Shown here: in pieces, positions 10,870 to 22,038 of the stretch
How positions within the stretch are numbered: position 1 is the stretch's first letter
How the letters are laid out: the number at the start of each line of letters is the position of its first letter
From: Hysterangium stoloniferum
Taxonomy: Eukaryota > Basidiomycota > Agaricomycetes > Hysterangiales > Hysterangiaceae
NCBI GenBank assembly: GCA_015178975.1
Contig: WHVD01000046.1
Span: 496,001-560,000 of the forward strand
Direction of reading: 5' to 3'
DNA: 64,000 nt
Position numbers and translations under genes: made by a program
The notes under the pieces: generated by a model
The model's input: the letters and a program-made list of their open reading frames with translations, nothing else
The model's database searches: none
Told to the model about the DNA's origin: nothing

Positions 10870-11980
10870 CTGAGTCAGCCATGTCCTGAGAGTGAGGGGG
10901 AGAGGGCAGCTGTGGTGGGGGGCTGCAAACAGGGTCAGCCAGGAAGGGGTCAATGGCAAGGGCTCGTCAGCCTGAACATCAGCCTTCCACTTCCCCTTCA
11001 GCTTTTCGCTTAAGGGGGGAGGCTCCTCGAAGACTTCCATGGCTGGGGGAGGTTCCCTGAAGACCTCCGTGGCTTGGGGGGGTTCCTCGAACGTTCCTGG
11101 GGCCCATGTTGGGAAGGAGGTCTGGGAGGTAGTGCAACTCCGTCCCCGCATCACAATGCAATGCTTTGTAGTTTGATCCTCCATACTCTGTCCCAATGGT
11201 AGAAGGTGACCCTGTCTTTTCCTGTCCTGCTTTTCTGTCCCACACTCTGAACACATGGCGTGCCCCCCTCACTGCAATCTGTCTCAGTGAAATCTGTCCA
11301 CTTATGGCCCATGGGGGGAGTGATGGTTGAAGGGTTGTTGCTTCCTTCCATTCTCCTCCATTCCTGCTGTGTCTGCTTTGAGGGGACATTATCCCTAGCA
11401 CCCATCTTTCACTGTCCTTCTAAGTACTCCTCCCTCCTCTTCCTCTTGAGCATTTTCAGTTCCTCCTGAACCTGTGCAGAGAAAGCCTTGGACTGCCATT
11501 TTTTCCTGATCTCCTCCTCGGTGGAAGGGAAGATACTACGAGGAGGTGGGGGGTTTCACTCCATGTTCCTGAGGGAGCCCCCCAAGTATCAGAGCACAGG
11601 GGTGCAGCTTTTGGAATGGGGTCTGTCCGCGTAGGATATGTGGAGGAAGAGGCCTCCCCCAAATGCTCAACAATCTCTGTTCGAGGTGGTGGGGAAGGAG
11701 GAACTGTTGTTTGGGGTTGAGGTATCCTTTTAAAGTTGGGAAGTCGGGGTCTGGGGAGAGGAGTATGTGGAGTGAAAACAGTTCCACTCCCTGAGTTGGT
11801 GGAGGTTCCTGCCATGTTGTCCTGCACAGTGGAGTGCATCAACGATGGTATCCCAGAATTATCCATACAGTGCTTGGTGTTTTCAGTATGAGACAACATG
11901 ATAGAAGTATTGATAGGTTGGGGTTGTGGTATTCTTTTGAAGTTAGAGAACTTAGGTTTAGGTTGTTGTTCCTGTGACAT
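10870..11980 (-). CDS. Unrecognised proline-rich ORFs, transposon-associated
   Basis: Two or more overlapping minus-strand frames lie between the G2b integrase fragment and the 3' end of G1. The upstream frame (11456-11980) starts MSQEQQPKPKFSNFKRIPQ and contains the phrase NFKRIPQPQ twice. The downstream frames (10807-11405) contain ARHVFRVWDRKAGQ, LHCDAGTELHYLPDLL and tandem EPPPAMEVF-like repeats, then KLKGKWKADVQ. I recognise no domain with confidence. Its placement just beyond a Gypsy stop codon and its proline/charge bias suggest a retrotransposon gag or accessory protein. It may have introns, because the frames change without an obvious decay pattern. It could instead be a degraded host gene. 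Confidence 0.35.
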
Positions 11981-12175
11981 AGTGTACTAACTTGTGAGGT
12001 TGACGTGGAGAGAAGAGACAGGGGGGATAAAAATTTCTTTAGTGGATTTACGTATTTTATATTAATTTTAAGCTCCGCTCAGTTATTGAGGTGAAAGGCT
12101 GAGGAGGATGAATAGTGAAGAGTAGAGTTAAAAGTAAATAAACAATGTTGTCGTTGTGAGAAGGTAAAATGATCA
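11981..12175. other. AT-rich spacer after G1 pol
   Basis: This 195-bp AT-rich stretch lies between the stop codon of the G1 polyprotein and the proline-rich ORF. No LTR end could be recognised here, so the 3' LTR of G1 appears to be missing or too diverged to see. Confidence 0.4.
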
Positions 12176-13100
12176 TTAGATTTGATAAATAGTTTTGTAA
12201 GCTCTGAGAGGAGCAGGGGCGTTACGAAGGTCGTTGCCATTTAACCAGGTGTCCTCTTCCGGTCCATATCCTTTCCATCAAACTTGGAAAAGGAGTCGAT
12301 TTCAATGCTGTTTGTGTCCTACTATAGCCTCTACTTTGTACTCCTCATCATTATGGTTTAGTTTCCGAGGATTTTTGAGTAGTGCCCTCGATCTGAATTC
12401 CTTGGGGGAGAGATGGTACTTTTTAAGATGGTTCTCAGTTGATCACTGGGTGTAGTTGATATTCTGAGGGAATGCAGAGTCGAAAGACTTGAGGAGTGAT
12501 CTTTTCCAAGACTTAGAATGGTCCTATCCATCTTTGTATAAGTTTCCTCCCAGGTCCCTTGGCTTTGACAAGCTCGTGGGAATGGGGATTGATTAGAACA
12601 TAATCTCCTTCTGAGATATCTTCCACTGATCTTCTTTTCTTATTGTAGCTGCGAGCTTGTGTTTCTTGTGCTCACACAATCAAATCCTGTGCCACCTGCC
12701 AATGGTTTTCCAATTCTAAGATTCATTGGTCAGCTAAGGGGCTATCTGACAATTCCCTGGGAACCACGGGGTCATCCCCTCCTAGGCAGTGAGACATTCC
12801 TCTCAGTAAGTATCCCATCAGCAAAAAGGCCAGTGCATAGCTCATTGAACTCTGAACCATCAAATTGTAGGTATGAGCCACCACCTGAGTCCATTTAGAC
12901 CATTTTTCTTTCAAAGAAGCACAGTATGCTCTGAGCATTTGCTCAATGATAGCATTGGCATTCTCTGTTTGACTGTCAGTTTGAGGATGATGGGACAAGG
13001 ATACCATGAGGGTGCTTCTGTATACCTTGCAGACCTCTCTCCAGAACCTACAGGTCCATCTCTTGTCTCAATCACAGATTATCCTTGAGGGTAGGCTGAA
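12176..13100 (-). pseudogene. G1 integrase C-terminal part and chromodomain
   Basis: The integrase end shows HHPQTDSQTENANAIIEQML, carrying the third catalytic acidic residue. Just upstream (near 13080) the second Asp is present as IICD, followed by a TGA where relatives have CGA (Arg). The chromodomain reads EEYKVEAIVGHK then LLFQVWWKGYGPEEDTW (about 12190-12440) and ends at a TAA (12176-12178). Chromodomains bind methylated histone tails and direct integration. Frames are broken between segments. Confidence 0.8.
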
Positions 13101-13213
13101 AGGAGTAGCTACTTTATTCACAAAGATTCACACGAATCCTTCTGCAGATAGATCTGAAGTGTAGGCTCACAAATTAAAAAACACGTGAGTTTATCCACAG
13201 CGACAAAGATGGC

Positions 13214-14349
13214 TCAGTAAGCACCCTCTGCAGAATGTGGCAATCCGGTAATCAGGTCCATTGAGACAACCTCAAACAGCCTTAAGGGTACATCTGCAGG
13301 TCGAAGAGCTCCTTGTCGAGCGGAATGATCAACCTTAGTTTTCTGGCATATGTCACAGCTGTGAGCATATGCCAGCCAGTCCTGCAACATCCTCGGCCAG
13401 AAAAACTGGTCTTTCATCAGCTGAAAAAGTCTGTGACCAGCTGCATGAGCTCCTTCAAAGGGGTTGTCATGTATCAATTTGAGTATGGTTGATGTCATAC
13501 TGCTAGGTATGCAGATTTGACTTTTCCAGTCCAAATCTCGAAAGAACAATAGCTTATTCTTGCCGATGAAATAGTGCAAAGGGGTAGCTACCATATTTGG
13601 GGAAATGGGATCGGCGGCATAATAATTTCTGAAGGCGGGATCTTCCTGATATCCATCGCGAAGTTCCTTAGCATAATTCTCATTGATTTTTATAAGCAAT
13701 TGGAGGTTCAAGAGAGTAAAGTTTGCCTCATCAATTTTATCATTTCTGGGGAGGTTGTGCAAATCCCATTTCATTTTGGGGACCTCTTCCATCATTCTGA
13801 TTGGTTCAACTAACTCATGATGAGTGAGAAAGATGGCCTTTTCCACTGGTTTGTTCTCCCATAATGTCTCGTTGTCATTCTGGTTGTAAGAATCCACTAC
13901 GATTGGTAAGAGGTCGTCTCTTGTTGGACTAGTGCAGTCAGGTACTCGAGGGAGTCTAGACAGTGGGTCAACATTGCTGTGTATCTGTTTTGCTCGATGT
14001 AAGATTTCCAGACCAGGGTATGCAGCATACATATACCACCCCCCCATGTGGCCAATTGACAATTGGTATTCTCGTAAGATCTGGCCCATTGTAATGCCGC
14101 ATGGTCAGTGATCAGAAGGATATGTTCTCCCTCGATAAAGAGCTGGAAATGGACTAGTCCCTCTTTAGCAGCTAATGCCTCTCGCTCCATGGCTGAGTAA
14201 TTACATTCTGCTTTCTTGAGCGTGCAGCTCCAGTAGGCGATGATGTGCTCAACAGTGACACTGGTGTCGTCAAAATCTGAGGCCCAGGAATCCGTCCAAG
14301 TGAATTTTGGCTCCTTGGTTTTATAATGAGTAACGAAAATGGGCATGTC
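13214..14349 (-). pseudogene. G1 RNase H C-terminal part and integrase zinc-binding/N-core region
   Basis: The RNase H part contains SAMEREALAAKEGLVHF, LLITDHAALQWA and IHSNVDPLSRLPR, the usual Gypsy RNase H to integrase transition. The HHCC zinc-binding domain is visible as HAAGHRLFQLMKDQFFWP then CDICQKTK (about 13340-13450). The first catalytic Asp of the core is in VVSMDLITGLPH, followed by a stop at 13214. The frame changes once near 14000. It is inactive as it stands. Confidence 0.8.
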
Positions 14350-14625
14350 TTGAGATTGATCGAAACATCTCGAGATTGATCGAAACATCTCGAGATTGAT
14401 CGAAACATCTCAAGATTGATCGAAACATCTCGAGATTGATCGAAACATCTCGAGATTGATCGAAACATCTCGAGATTGATCGAAACATCTCGAGATTGAT
14501 CGAAACATCTCGAGATTGATCGAAACATCTCGAGATTGATCGAAACATCTCGAGATTGATCGAAACATCTCGAGATTGATCGAAACATCTCGAGATTGAT
14601 CGAAACATCTCGAGATTGATCGAAG
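14349..14625. repeat. 20-bp minisatellite, about 14 units, inside the RNase H region of G1
   Basis: The unit is CGAGATTGATCGAAACATCT, repeated with almost no variation; one unit has CAAG for CGAG. Each unit junction creates CTCGAG. Because 20 is not a multiple of three, three units encode a 20-residue period and the - strand is open in all three frames across the array. It lies between KIYAQAGSAFDQ and the downstream PIFVTHYKTKEPKF of the RNase H region, replacing or expanding a connecting segment. Confidence 0.97.
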
Positions 14626-14629
14626 GCTG

Positions 14630-16500
14630 ATCCTGCTTGGGCGTAGATTTTGGTATCCTTTAGATCCTTGAGCATCATTTTCTGTATTTGTTGGAGACAA
14701 CATCCCAGCATGAGGTCCAAAGCGTCCATGTATAGCCAATAAGGCATGCCACTCGTGGGGTGTCCGAGTACTGGAGCAGAGCTCAATGCAACCTTGATGT
14801 CTTCAAAAGCTCAGGCATGTTTGGAATCCCAAGTCCAACAGACTCCTTTCTTTAAGAGGTTGAAGAGCGGAGCAACCATCCAGGAATAAAATGGTATGTA
14901 AGTGGAGAAGTACAGAACCATCCTGAGGAAACATTGAAGATCTGCTATCTTGGTAGGCAGAGCTAGTTCTAGTATGGCAGCGACCTTTTCTTGATGGGTC
15001 GAAAAACTGAGTCTAGACACCTTATGTCCTAGTAATAGAATCGAGTTATACCCAATGTAGCACTTTTTGGGCGAGAGAGTGATTCCCGCTGCGATTATGG
15101 CTTGTAGAACCTGGTCTAAATTCTCTAAATGATCGTCCCATGTCTTAGAAAAGATCACAATGTCATCAATATAAACTAGGCATAATATCCATAAGTAAGG
15201 TGCAAGTACAGTTTGCATAACTCTCTGGAATATAGAGGGTCCATTACAAAGTCCAAAGGGCATTCTCCTGAATTGCCACAGTCCTCAATGGGATCTGAAG
15301 GCAGTCTTCAGTTTGTCTTCTTCTAACATTTCAAGTTGGGTAAAGCCGGCTAATGTGTCAAAGGAAGATAGGATGTTGGATCCTGAAAGTGCTTTCATGA
15401 TTTCAGACTGGGCGTGGCAATGGGAATTTGTCGGGAACTGTTAGGCTGTTCAACTTCCTATAGTCAATCACCACTCACAGTTTCCTGTTGTGATAGACGA
15501 CAAAAGCTGGCACCCCCCAAGGACTTTTGGACGGTTCGATTACTCCCTGTTGAAACCAAGTATCCATTTGTCCATCAATGACCTTCCTATTGGCTGGGGA
15601 AGTTGGAAACATTGGCATCAAAATAGGTTGTACACCTTCTTTCAATGGGACATTGACTTCAATGTCTACTTGTCCCAAATGCCCGTCTACTCCAAAGGCT
15701 TGGATGTTCTTAGTCAATACTGACTCCAAGTGAGAGGAGACGTCAGTAGGAATGTCAGGTCCTAAGTTAACCAACTTATGTAGGTCCTCTGCATGAAATG
15801 TTTCCATGGTGGCAACCTCTGACGTTTTAGGGCCTGCTGGGTCGAAATCGTCTGTGAGTTCCCATTCTGGGGGCTGTCTGGAAGGTTGAGGGTTAAGGAC
15901 ACGCTCCTCTTCTATTTTTGATAGGCTCTCTACAAGGTGAGCAATATTGGTTGCCATTGACTGCATTGATGCCTTCTCAGTTGAAGATCTAGGTGTCTGA
16001 GCCCATGTGTTCACATCATGAATTAATCCAACGGTTTCCCTCGTCTAATGATTCTTGGTGTCAGAGAGGGGTTAGTGAGAGGTATCACGGCATGTTCCCT
16101 AGAGATAGCAGTGGTGGGAGTGGCTAGTATACTTCCATCGTCATTCTGCAAGACAACTCCCTTGAATATCCATTGTCACCAATAAGATCTCTGACAAAGA
16201 TTGGTACTAATCGAGCTGATTCCAGCTCTATAGTACAATCCTGTAGGGCCCGTGTGACTCTTTCAGTATGCACCCCTTTGTCTGGTTTGTAAGTCAATTC
16301 AGGTGAGCCATTGGCTAGTTCCTCAAGGGGGATCTTGCTAATTGAGAAGGCTAAAGGCTGCAGCTCCTTGGAGGAACTGGCTGGGATAGACCCCGCCCTC
16401 CCTGGTAGAATCAATCTAGAGCCCAATGGCTGGTCTCGTAGTGTCCCGATCTCATAGATCATGTGAAAGTCCTCCCCAAGAAGAATCAGTATGGTCATGC
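14630..16500 (-). pseudogene. G1 reverse transcriptase and upstream linker
   Basis: The RT is recognisable from SPANRKVIDGQMDTWFQQGV and IEPSKSPWGVPAFVVYHNRK (15475-16014), then a disrupted stretch around VVIDYRKLN. Next comes MPFGLCNGPSIFQRVMQTVL and the catalytic YIDD box in CLVYIDDIVIFS (14811-15263). Connection residues follow up to SAPVLGHPTSG. Stops and frameshifts (for example near 15300-15470) break the frame. The segment 16124-16498 is the protease-RT linker. Confidence 0.85.
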
Positions 16501-17471
16501 CTCAGACAATGTACGTTTTGGTGGTAAATTTAAGGAGCATACTGGTGTCATCTTCAAGGTAAATGGGGACATTGACGTATCCTAAAACCTTAGCATTACC
16601 AGTAAGCTGAATGAGGTGCAACTTGAGTCCTTGCTTGAGCTTGGGGCAGTCCTCTAGTTCCTTATAGAAATCCTCCAAAATTAAGGAGAGGTCAGCCCCA
16701 GCATCCAGCCTGATTTTAATAGGACTAGAGGCTTCTGAGTTCCCTATGCGTCTGTAGACATGTAATGCCGAGATCCCAATACTGGAGTATCCACCTGGGG
16801 GATCCCTTCAGTGGTAAATGATGGTCAAATCCTCCTTCATGAGCTGACTGGATCGAGGGTATTGGAACCCTGGGTCTTTTGTTTTCCTTTCTTGTGGCCA
16901 GTTTGATGTTCCTCCTGATGCATCTACCATAAGCTACCTCGGTTGTAGCATTCAGAACAGAGTCATCCACTTCAGAGTCTGACTCCTCACAAAGAATTAG
17001 GTTGGGTAACTGTCCTGGGTTGAAGGGGAAGTTCTCCTCCTCCAATCCCTCTAACTCATAGGGGTCTTCTATAATGTAGGTCTGACTTATTTCCTTAGAT
17101 CAGTTTGCAAATACTTCCTCATCGATGATTTCCTCAATGGTAGGAGGTTCAAATCACAATAAGGCTCCCATTCCAGTCAGACCTTTCTGGTTCTGATGAT
17201 GAGCGGCCAGCCAGTCTCCTTTCTTGAGGAAATCACAGTCTGATATAGAAACATAGACTTGCGATGCTTCATTCTCATTTGAAGGTGAACTCATGTCTAA
17301 AACAACATCGTCCTCTGATTGAGGAAGGTAGACAGAAATGAAAATTGATTCCTCATCAATGTTATGTCCTTGTCCCTGTATGCTTAATCCATAAACCGTT
17401 TCATAAGCCCTCTGATCCTCCACCTCCTCAGTTGGGTTCTGTGTGGAGCATTTGTTAATAGAGACATAATG
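16500..17471 (-). pseudogene. G1 aspartic protease region and gag tail
   Basis: The protease active-site motif is IRLDAGADLSLI (about 16670-16720), matching the D-S/T/A-G-A pattern of Gypsy proteases. Upstream acidic segments (LCEESDSEVDDSV, 16725-17045; EESIFISVYLPQSEDDV, 17154-17423) look like the gag-protease linker. The solo LTR at 17472 separates this from the rest of gag. Confidence 0.65.
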
Positions 17472-18194
17472 TGTTACGACCGTGTCGCAACCCTATCGGT
17501 CCCGAGGTTATTGCCACTTATCAATGTTTCAAGTCACCATCTCGGAAACCATCGGCCCCGAAGCTGACGTATGTTTTCATGAAGATCAAACTCCGTTTAT
17601 GCCCACGTCAAAATAACTCGTATTGTCTGGTCAAACTTTTGATACATCCCTTTTATTATGTTGATCCGTTCAATCTTATGTTTCACATATGTCTATCTAT
17701 ATTTGTAGTCCTTGAACTATTTCCTTTTATCATAATCCCACTCTTGGTTATCATCGGCCTCCGAACTAATCATAAACTTCCCGTTCCTAGTCAAGCTTAT
17801 TGTTAATGCCATTTTCCTCCCTTCTCCCCATTAGTATTTTCTAGACGCCTGTTACTTGTATATGAACCCACTGTAGTTGTAGTTACTAGGCAATCAGAAT
17901 ATCAACTCAGAATACCCTCATATGTCTGTAATAGTCTCATACTAAGAATCCCCCCATCCGCCTTCGTGTGCGCTCGCCCACTCCCAGCCCCGACCCCTTG
18001 GCCCGACGCTCAACTTGTCCTTTGGTTCCGATCAGTATCTCGCCGAAAGGAGCTCTTTAGGATTAGTCTTCGCCCACCCGAAATCTAAGGACACCCTACG
18101 GATATTTGCAAGGGCGCAGCACATAAGCTGAAGCCAAGTCCTTCCGATCGGTCCCTGTCGGCCACCGACATTAGTCAGTTTTCAGTTCTTAACA
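17472..18194 (+). mobile_element. Solo LTR, family B, TSD TAATG
   Basis: This 723-bp LTR runs TGTTACGACC to TTCTTAACA on the + strand. Perfect TAATG duplications flank it (17467-17471 and 18195-18199). It is inserted in the gag-protease region of G1 in the orientation opposite to G1. It has the family features AATCAGAATAT (predicted RNA start, near 17892) and AAGCTGAAGCCAAGTCCTTC near its 3' end. It matches the LTRs of G2. Confidence 0.93.
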
Positions 18195-19250
18195 TAATGC
18201 GACATCCTACCCGCATGAGGGCAGTCGATCTTAAAATGCTCCAAACTCCCACAAATCCATCACTCCTTTGGGGGTTTAGCAATGCTTTTCTTGTCGCTTT
18301 GTTTGAAAAAGAACTTGCCATGTTTCTTACCCTGTTTCCCATTAGATCTCCTAGGGATGGTTTTATCTTTGGTTTCTCTGAGAAGGACATGACCACAATT
18401 AGTGGGGTCAATTCCTCTGGAGTGTTCTTCCTCATGCCAGGGATCCGACTCTTCCTGTTCAGCAATCATGACTCTGGGCTTCTGAAACTGATAACGCTCT
18501 CGATGCGCTTGGATGCAAGCATTAATCAGAGCCTCCTGTAGATTGTTAGCATAAGTCTGCAAGCTCATGATGTCGTCGATGGGTTGTCCTTGTAGAAGAT
18601 AAAGCCATTCTGTGGGCAGCATTAGGATGAGTCTGCATGTTTCATCCTTTCGATTTTGGTGGAACCTGTACAAGAATTGATAAAGTTTAATTCTCCATTG
18701 AATGTAGTGAATGGATGTCTCACAATCATGCCTGGCTTGTCAAAATTTCATGGCTTCCCATTCTAAGCTAAGGATTCACACCAACGAGTTCCAAGTAATC
18801 TCTCTATGATGCCCCAAAGGAATGATCCGTGAGATCAACTGAATTCAGTGTGATGTTCATGGTCCAGGGTACTCCACCAGACCTTGGCATTGCCAGTGAG
18901 TCGTCTTGACAGAGCGACTCCTAACAATGTGCTCATGGAGTCTGATATCTCCAAGAGACTCATGATATCCATGATATAGTCCAAAGCCTTGGATTGAGTT
19001 CCATCGTATTCAGGAAGGTCAGACCATTTTATCTTGATGTCATTGGTATTAAGAGCGATCTTTTTATCCTTAGGTAAGTCATTGATAAGCATGCTGGCTC
19101 GAGGCTGTGTCAGAGTTCGAAAAGGGGGAGTTAGGTATTCCACCGTGACACCCCCATGTCCCGAATTCCCTCCATAGTCTGAACTATTAAAACTCCTGGA
19201 TGAACTGCTAGGCGGTCCTCCTGGTGGCAGAAAGGGATTTGAGGAGATCA
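18195..19250 (-). pseudogene. G1 gag, capsid and zinc-knuckle part
   Basis: The capsid region shows IKWSDLPEYDGTQSKALDYI and LTGNAKVWWSTLDHEH (18835-19250), typical of Gypsy gag. Downstream is LPTEWLYLLQGQPIDDIMS and a basic stretch. A CCHC-like knuckle (WICGSLEHFKIDCPHAG, near 18200-18270) has its first Cys replaced by a TGA stop. Several other stops occur around 18680-18830. Confidence 0.75.
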
Positions 19251-20089
19251 TGTTACGACCGGACAATCCCACCAGACTCCAGGCACTAACCCGTATGCCC
19301 CCATGCATTACAAGCACCAATCATCTGTTTATAGGATTTCCCGCCCGGACTCCATTACATCAAGATCGTTACATTCAACCTCATTACGACACATATCAGT
19401 CACCAGACTTCCCCCAGACTCCGTCTCTGTCTATGTCCGTCTTCGTCCCACACATCAGTCACCGGACCCCGCTTAGAATCCCGTCACCGCTCTAATCGAG
19501 CCCCGTTCCCATTTTAGTCAAATGACCTGTCACGATTTAGGACTCCGCTCCCACTCCGTTTCCCGTTATGGGTTATGCTTTGTCACGATTCGGACTCCGC
19601 TCCATTCTGTTCCGTTCCTAACACCAATTTGGTGTTTACTATTCCCATTTCATGTTTTGTTAGTTTCATTTTGCCATTACTGGATTTGGTATGTCATTCA
19701 CTCCATGGTCTATATAAACTGGCAGATGTTGTACATACAATCCAGTCAGAAAATTAGCTTAGATTCCCCCCAGTAATCTAATAACATTTTCCGCTCTAAA
19801 ACCTTACTTAATTCACATTGCTCACACTAGTTGGAGCCCATGGGCTCTGGCACATCTATCTCTCTCAACTATCTCGACTCACGATCCACGACCTCCGACT
19901 TACGACCCACGACCCCCGACTTACGACCTACAACCCACGAACCCCGCCTGGACTCCCCGGGATCCCCATCCATCCATTTGAAATTGGACAACACGATCTA
20001 GTGAGGGTGCAGCCTATAAGCTGAAGCCAAGTCCTACCGGATATCCTGTGGGTTTCTCCGGAAACCCGGGCTGTGTGTGTATCTTAACA
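19251..20089 (+). mobile_element. Solo LTR, family A copy 2, TSD GATCA/GATCG
   Basis: This 839-bp LTR runs TGTTACGACC to ATCTTAACA on the + strand. Its flanks are GATCA (19246-19250) and GATCG (20090-20094), one mismatch. It interrupts the G1 gag. Its length is exactly that of copy 1 (7414-8252). It carries TATATAA at about 19712-19718 and CAGTCAGAAAAT about 32 nt downstream. Confidence 0.92.
19712..19755 (+). promoter_or_regulatory. LTR promoter: TATA box and predicted RNA 5' end
   Basis: TATATAA is followed about 32 nt later by CAGTCAGAAAAT, the expected position of transcription start. The same arrangement is seen in the other family A, B and C LTRs. The 12-mer is the one complementary to the primer-binding site in element G4. 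Start-site assignment is inference from spacing. Confidence 0.6.
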
Positions 20090-21420
20090 GATCGGCAGGG
20101 AATGGCAGGGATCGTCTGGATTCAGCAATCCTCAACCAGCAACCTGACCAGCTATACCCTCGGTGAATGCGGTAGAGAAGGACAGTCAACCCCTGTTGGT
20201 GACCGATCGATTCCTAATCATGGGTCATTCATCACTGAAGTTGGGATTATCTGAAATTCTTTCAAACATGACGTGAGAGCAATGAATCCCCTGGTGGGGT
20301 GCAGGGCTGGGTTCCATCGTGATTTCTCTCTCAATTTCAATCGTATTCAAAGGTCGATGCAGCTGAGGCTGATGGAAGGGAGTGCAGACTTCAATCCCCT
20401 TTTCCTGAAAGTGATCTACAACTTGCATCCTCATATCCAATGGAAGTCTTGCAAAATGACAGGATGATTGAGTGAATGGAGGAAATGAGTATCAGGAGAC
20501 CCATTTAGGTTGCGAACAAATGAATTAGTCATGGAGATGGGCGAATCGGGCACTTGAATTGAATTATTATAAGGGTAAAGCACCTCCAAAACCATTTTAT
20601 CGAGCCTCCTCTGATTTCACTTCAACCAGCCCCTTAGAGTAAAGTACATGAACAATACATTTCGCATGACTCCGTTAAGAGATTCCTCCAACATTCGGAT
20701 GTACATTTACTGGTAGTCAACCTTGGACATGATATGATCCCCACTGAGTAGGATGCGAAGGATTTGCAGCACATCATTGTGTGCATGAAGCACTTCGAGG
20801 AATAAAGAGAACACTTCCCACCTAAAAATTGTCCTTCCCCCTTCCATGACAGATGTAACATCACTCAACCATTTGGGAATCAAGTGGGTCAGATCCTCAA
20901 GGGTTCCTGGTCATGTGAATAAGTCCTGCGCCGATAAGATGGCCTGATAATGACCTAACCAGATTGCTACAGTCACCAGTAAAGAAGGGTAATCCGTTTT
21001 GTACTCCTCCACAAAAGAAGTAAGCTGATCAGTGGAGATTCGATCGGCATAGTATGTGTCCCACTTCACACTGATAGGCTCAGCGTAAACCATATGACCC
21101 CCAAGGAACTGCTTGAGGATGACCTGCCTTGGTGGGAATGCGAGAACAGGCTCGGGTGCATGAGTAGGCTCGACATTAGCTCCAGGGGTGCTCAACTGCC
21201 CAGTTGATGGATGTTCCTCAGGTAGATCTGGGAGAGTATCCGTTGACAGTCCTGCTGCTGCTCTGGAGGAATTCCCAGGAGGGGCTGGTCTTTGAAAAGT
21301 CAATGAAGACTTCCTCATGGTGACGTTATGGGGCAGTTCCAGACTAGCAGGTCTTTGGCGAGATTTTGAACTACTTGGGGTTGTTGAAGATCTCGGTGTT
21401 TGGTTCTTGCCAGTGGTCAT
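20090..21420 (-). pseudogene. G1 gag N-terminal part
   Basis: It begins at an ATG at 21420 (MTTGKNQTPRSSTTPSSSK) with a proline/serine-rich start, then VKWDTYYADRISTDQLTSF and IWLGHYQAILSAQDLFT, followed by a stop at 20911. Further gag-like sequence runs to 20090 with interruptions. It is the 5' continuation of the gag at 18835-19250, split by the solo LTR. The assignment to gag rests on position and composition more than on recognised motifs. Confidence 0.6.
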
Positions 21421-21480
21421 TTATGTGCTGAGAAATTAATAGTCGTAGAGTAATGTTTTCTTTGTAGGGAAAGAGCAGTC

Positions 21481-21495
21481 CGGCCCGGATCACCA
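21481..21495 (-). other. Candidate tRNA primer-binding site of G1
   Basis: On the - strand, TGGTGATCCGGGCCG follows ...CTTTACA with a 1-nt gap, upstream of the gag ATG. A PBS starting TGG right after an LTR end in CA is the usual tRNA-primed arrangement, unlike the apparent self-primed sites of G2/G4. The matching tRNA was not identified. Confidence 0.35.
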
Positions 21496-22038
21496 CTGTA
21501 AAGAGTGGTAGAAGTTCTAACCGTTCTATATATGAAGAATATTGACAGTTTAGGTACAACACGATGATGTGTTGACTATCTAAGTCTAATACAGACCAAA
21601 CGTGTATTGAGCATTTAGTTCAATACGGTTGAGTGAACTAGCTATCTAAAGTAGAATAGAGAGCTAGAACGAATAAAGGAGAATCAACTGTAAAGTATGA
21701 TTCTGAATGACTGCTCGAGTGTTGAAGAGAATAACGCGAGAGTCAAATGACAGAGTAGCACAGATGTAGTCCATGCAGATTGAGATAATGGTTTGAGTTT
21801 CGACTAGTATAGTTTGAAACTCTGATTGCACTAGTAGTTAAAGCCCATCTGTGACGGTCGAGACGATCCCCAATCACAACTTACAGGACACTAACTGGGT
21901 GTCTGGGTAAGTCGTGGTTGCAGGGTAAAAAGTGTCTGAGTTCTAACTACCGGCGCTAGAATACATAAGTCTGGCATGTATGCACCCACAAGAGTCAATG
22001 TACCGAATGCATAGGTCGTCGAACTAATTATATGCATA
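21496..22038. other. Presumed G1 LTR/leader and unassigned sequence
   Basis: There is no coding signal. The part next to 21496 is probably the G1 5' LTR, but I could not find its outer end. A TGTGACGGTC start-like sequence at 21851 may mark an LTR of another family. The right end is the insertion site of family A copy 3. Confidence 0.35.

Larger units (their letters stand above)
12176..21497 (-). mobile_element. Ty3/Gypsy element G1, internal region, nested insertions
   Basis: This is a second chromoviral Gypsy lineage, with sequence unlike G2/G3/G4. From right to left it has a candidate PBS, gag (21420 leftward), a zinc-knuckle region, protease, RT, RNase H, integrase and a chromodomain ending at 12176. 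It is interrupted by a solo family A LTR (19251-20089) and a solo family B LTR (17472-18194), and carries an expanded 20-bp minisatellite (14349-14625) in the RNase H region. Several in-frame stops and frameshifts make it inactive. Its own LTRs were not delimited. Confidence 0.85.

Noticed and set aside
12234..12898. + strand ORFs around 12234-12898
   Set aside because: They are shadows of the G1 integrase and chromodomain, which read correctly on the - strand.
14349..14625. CRISPR-like array
   Set aside because: Units are contiguous with no spacers, and the genome is fungal. It is a minisatellite.
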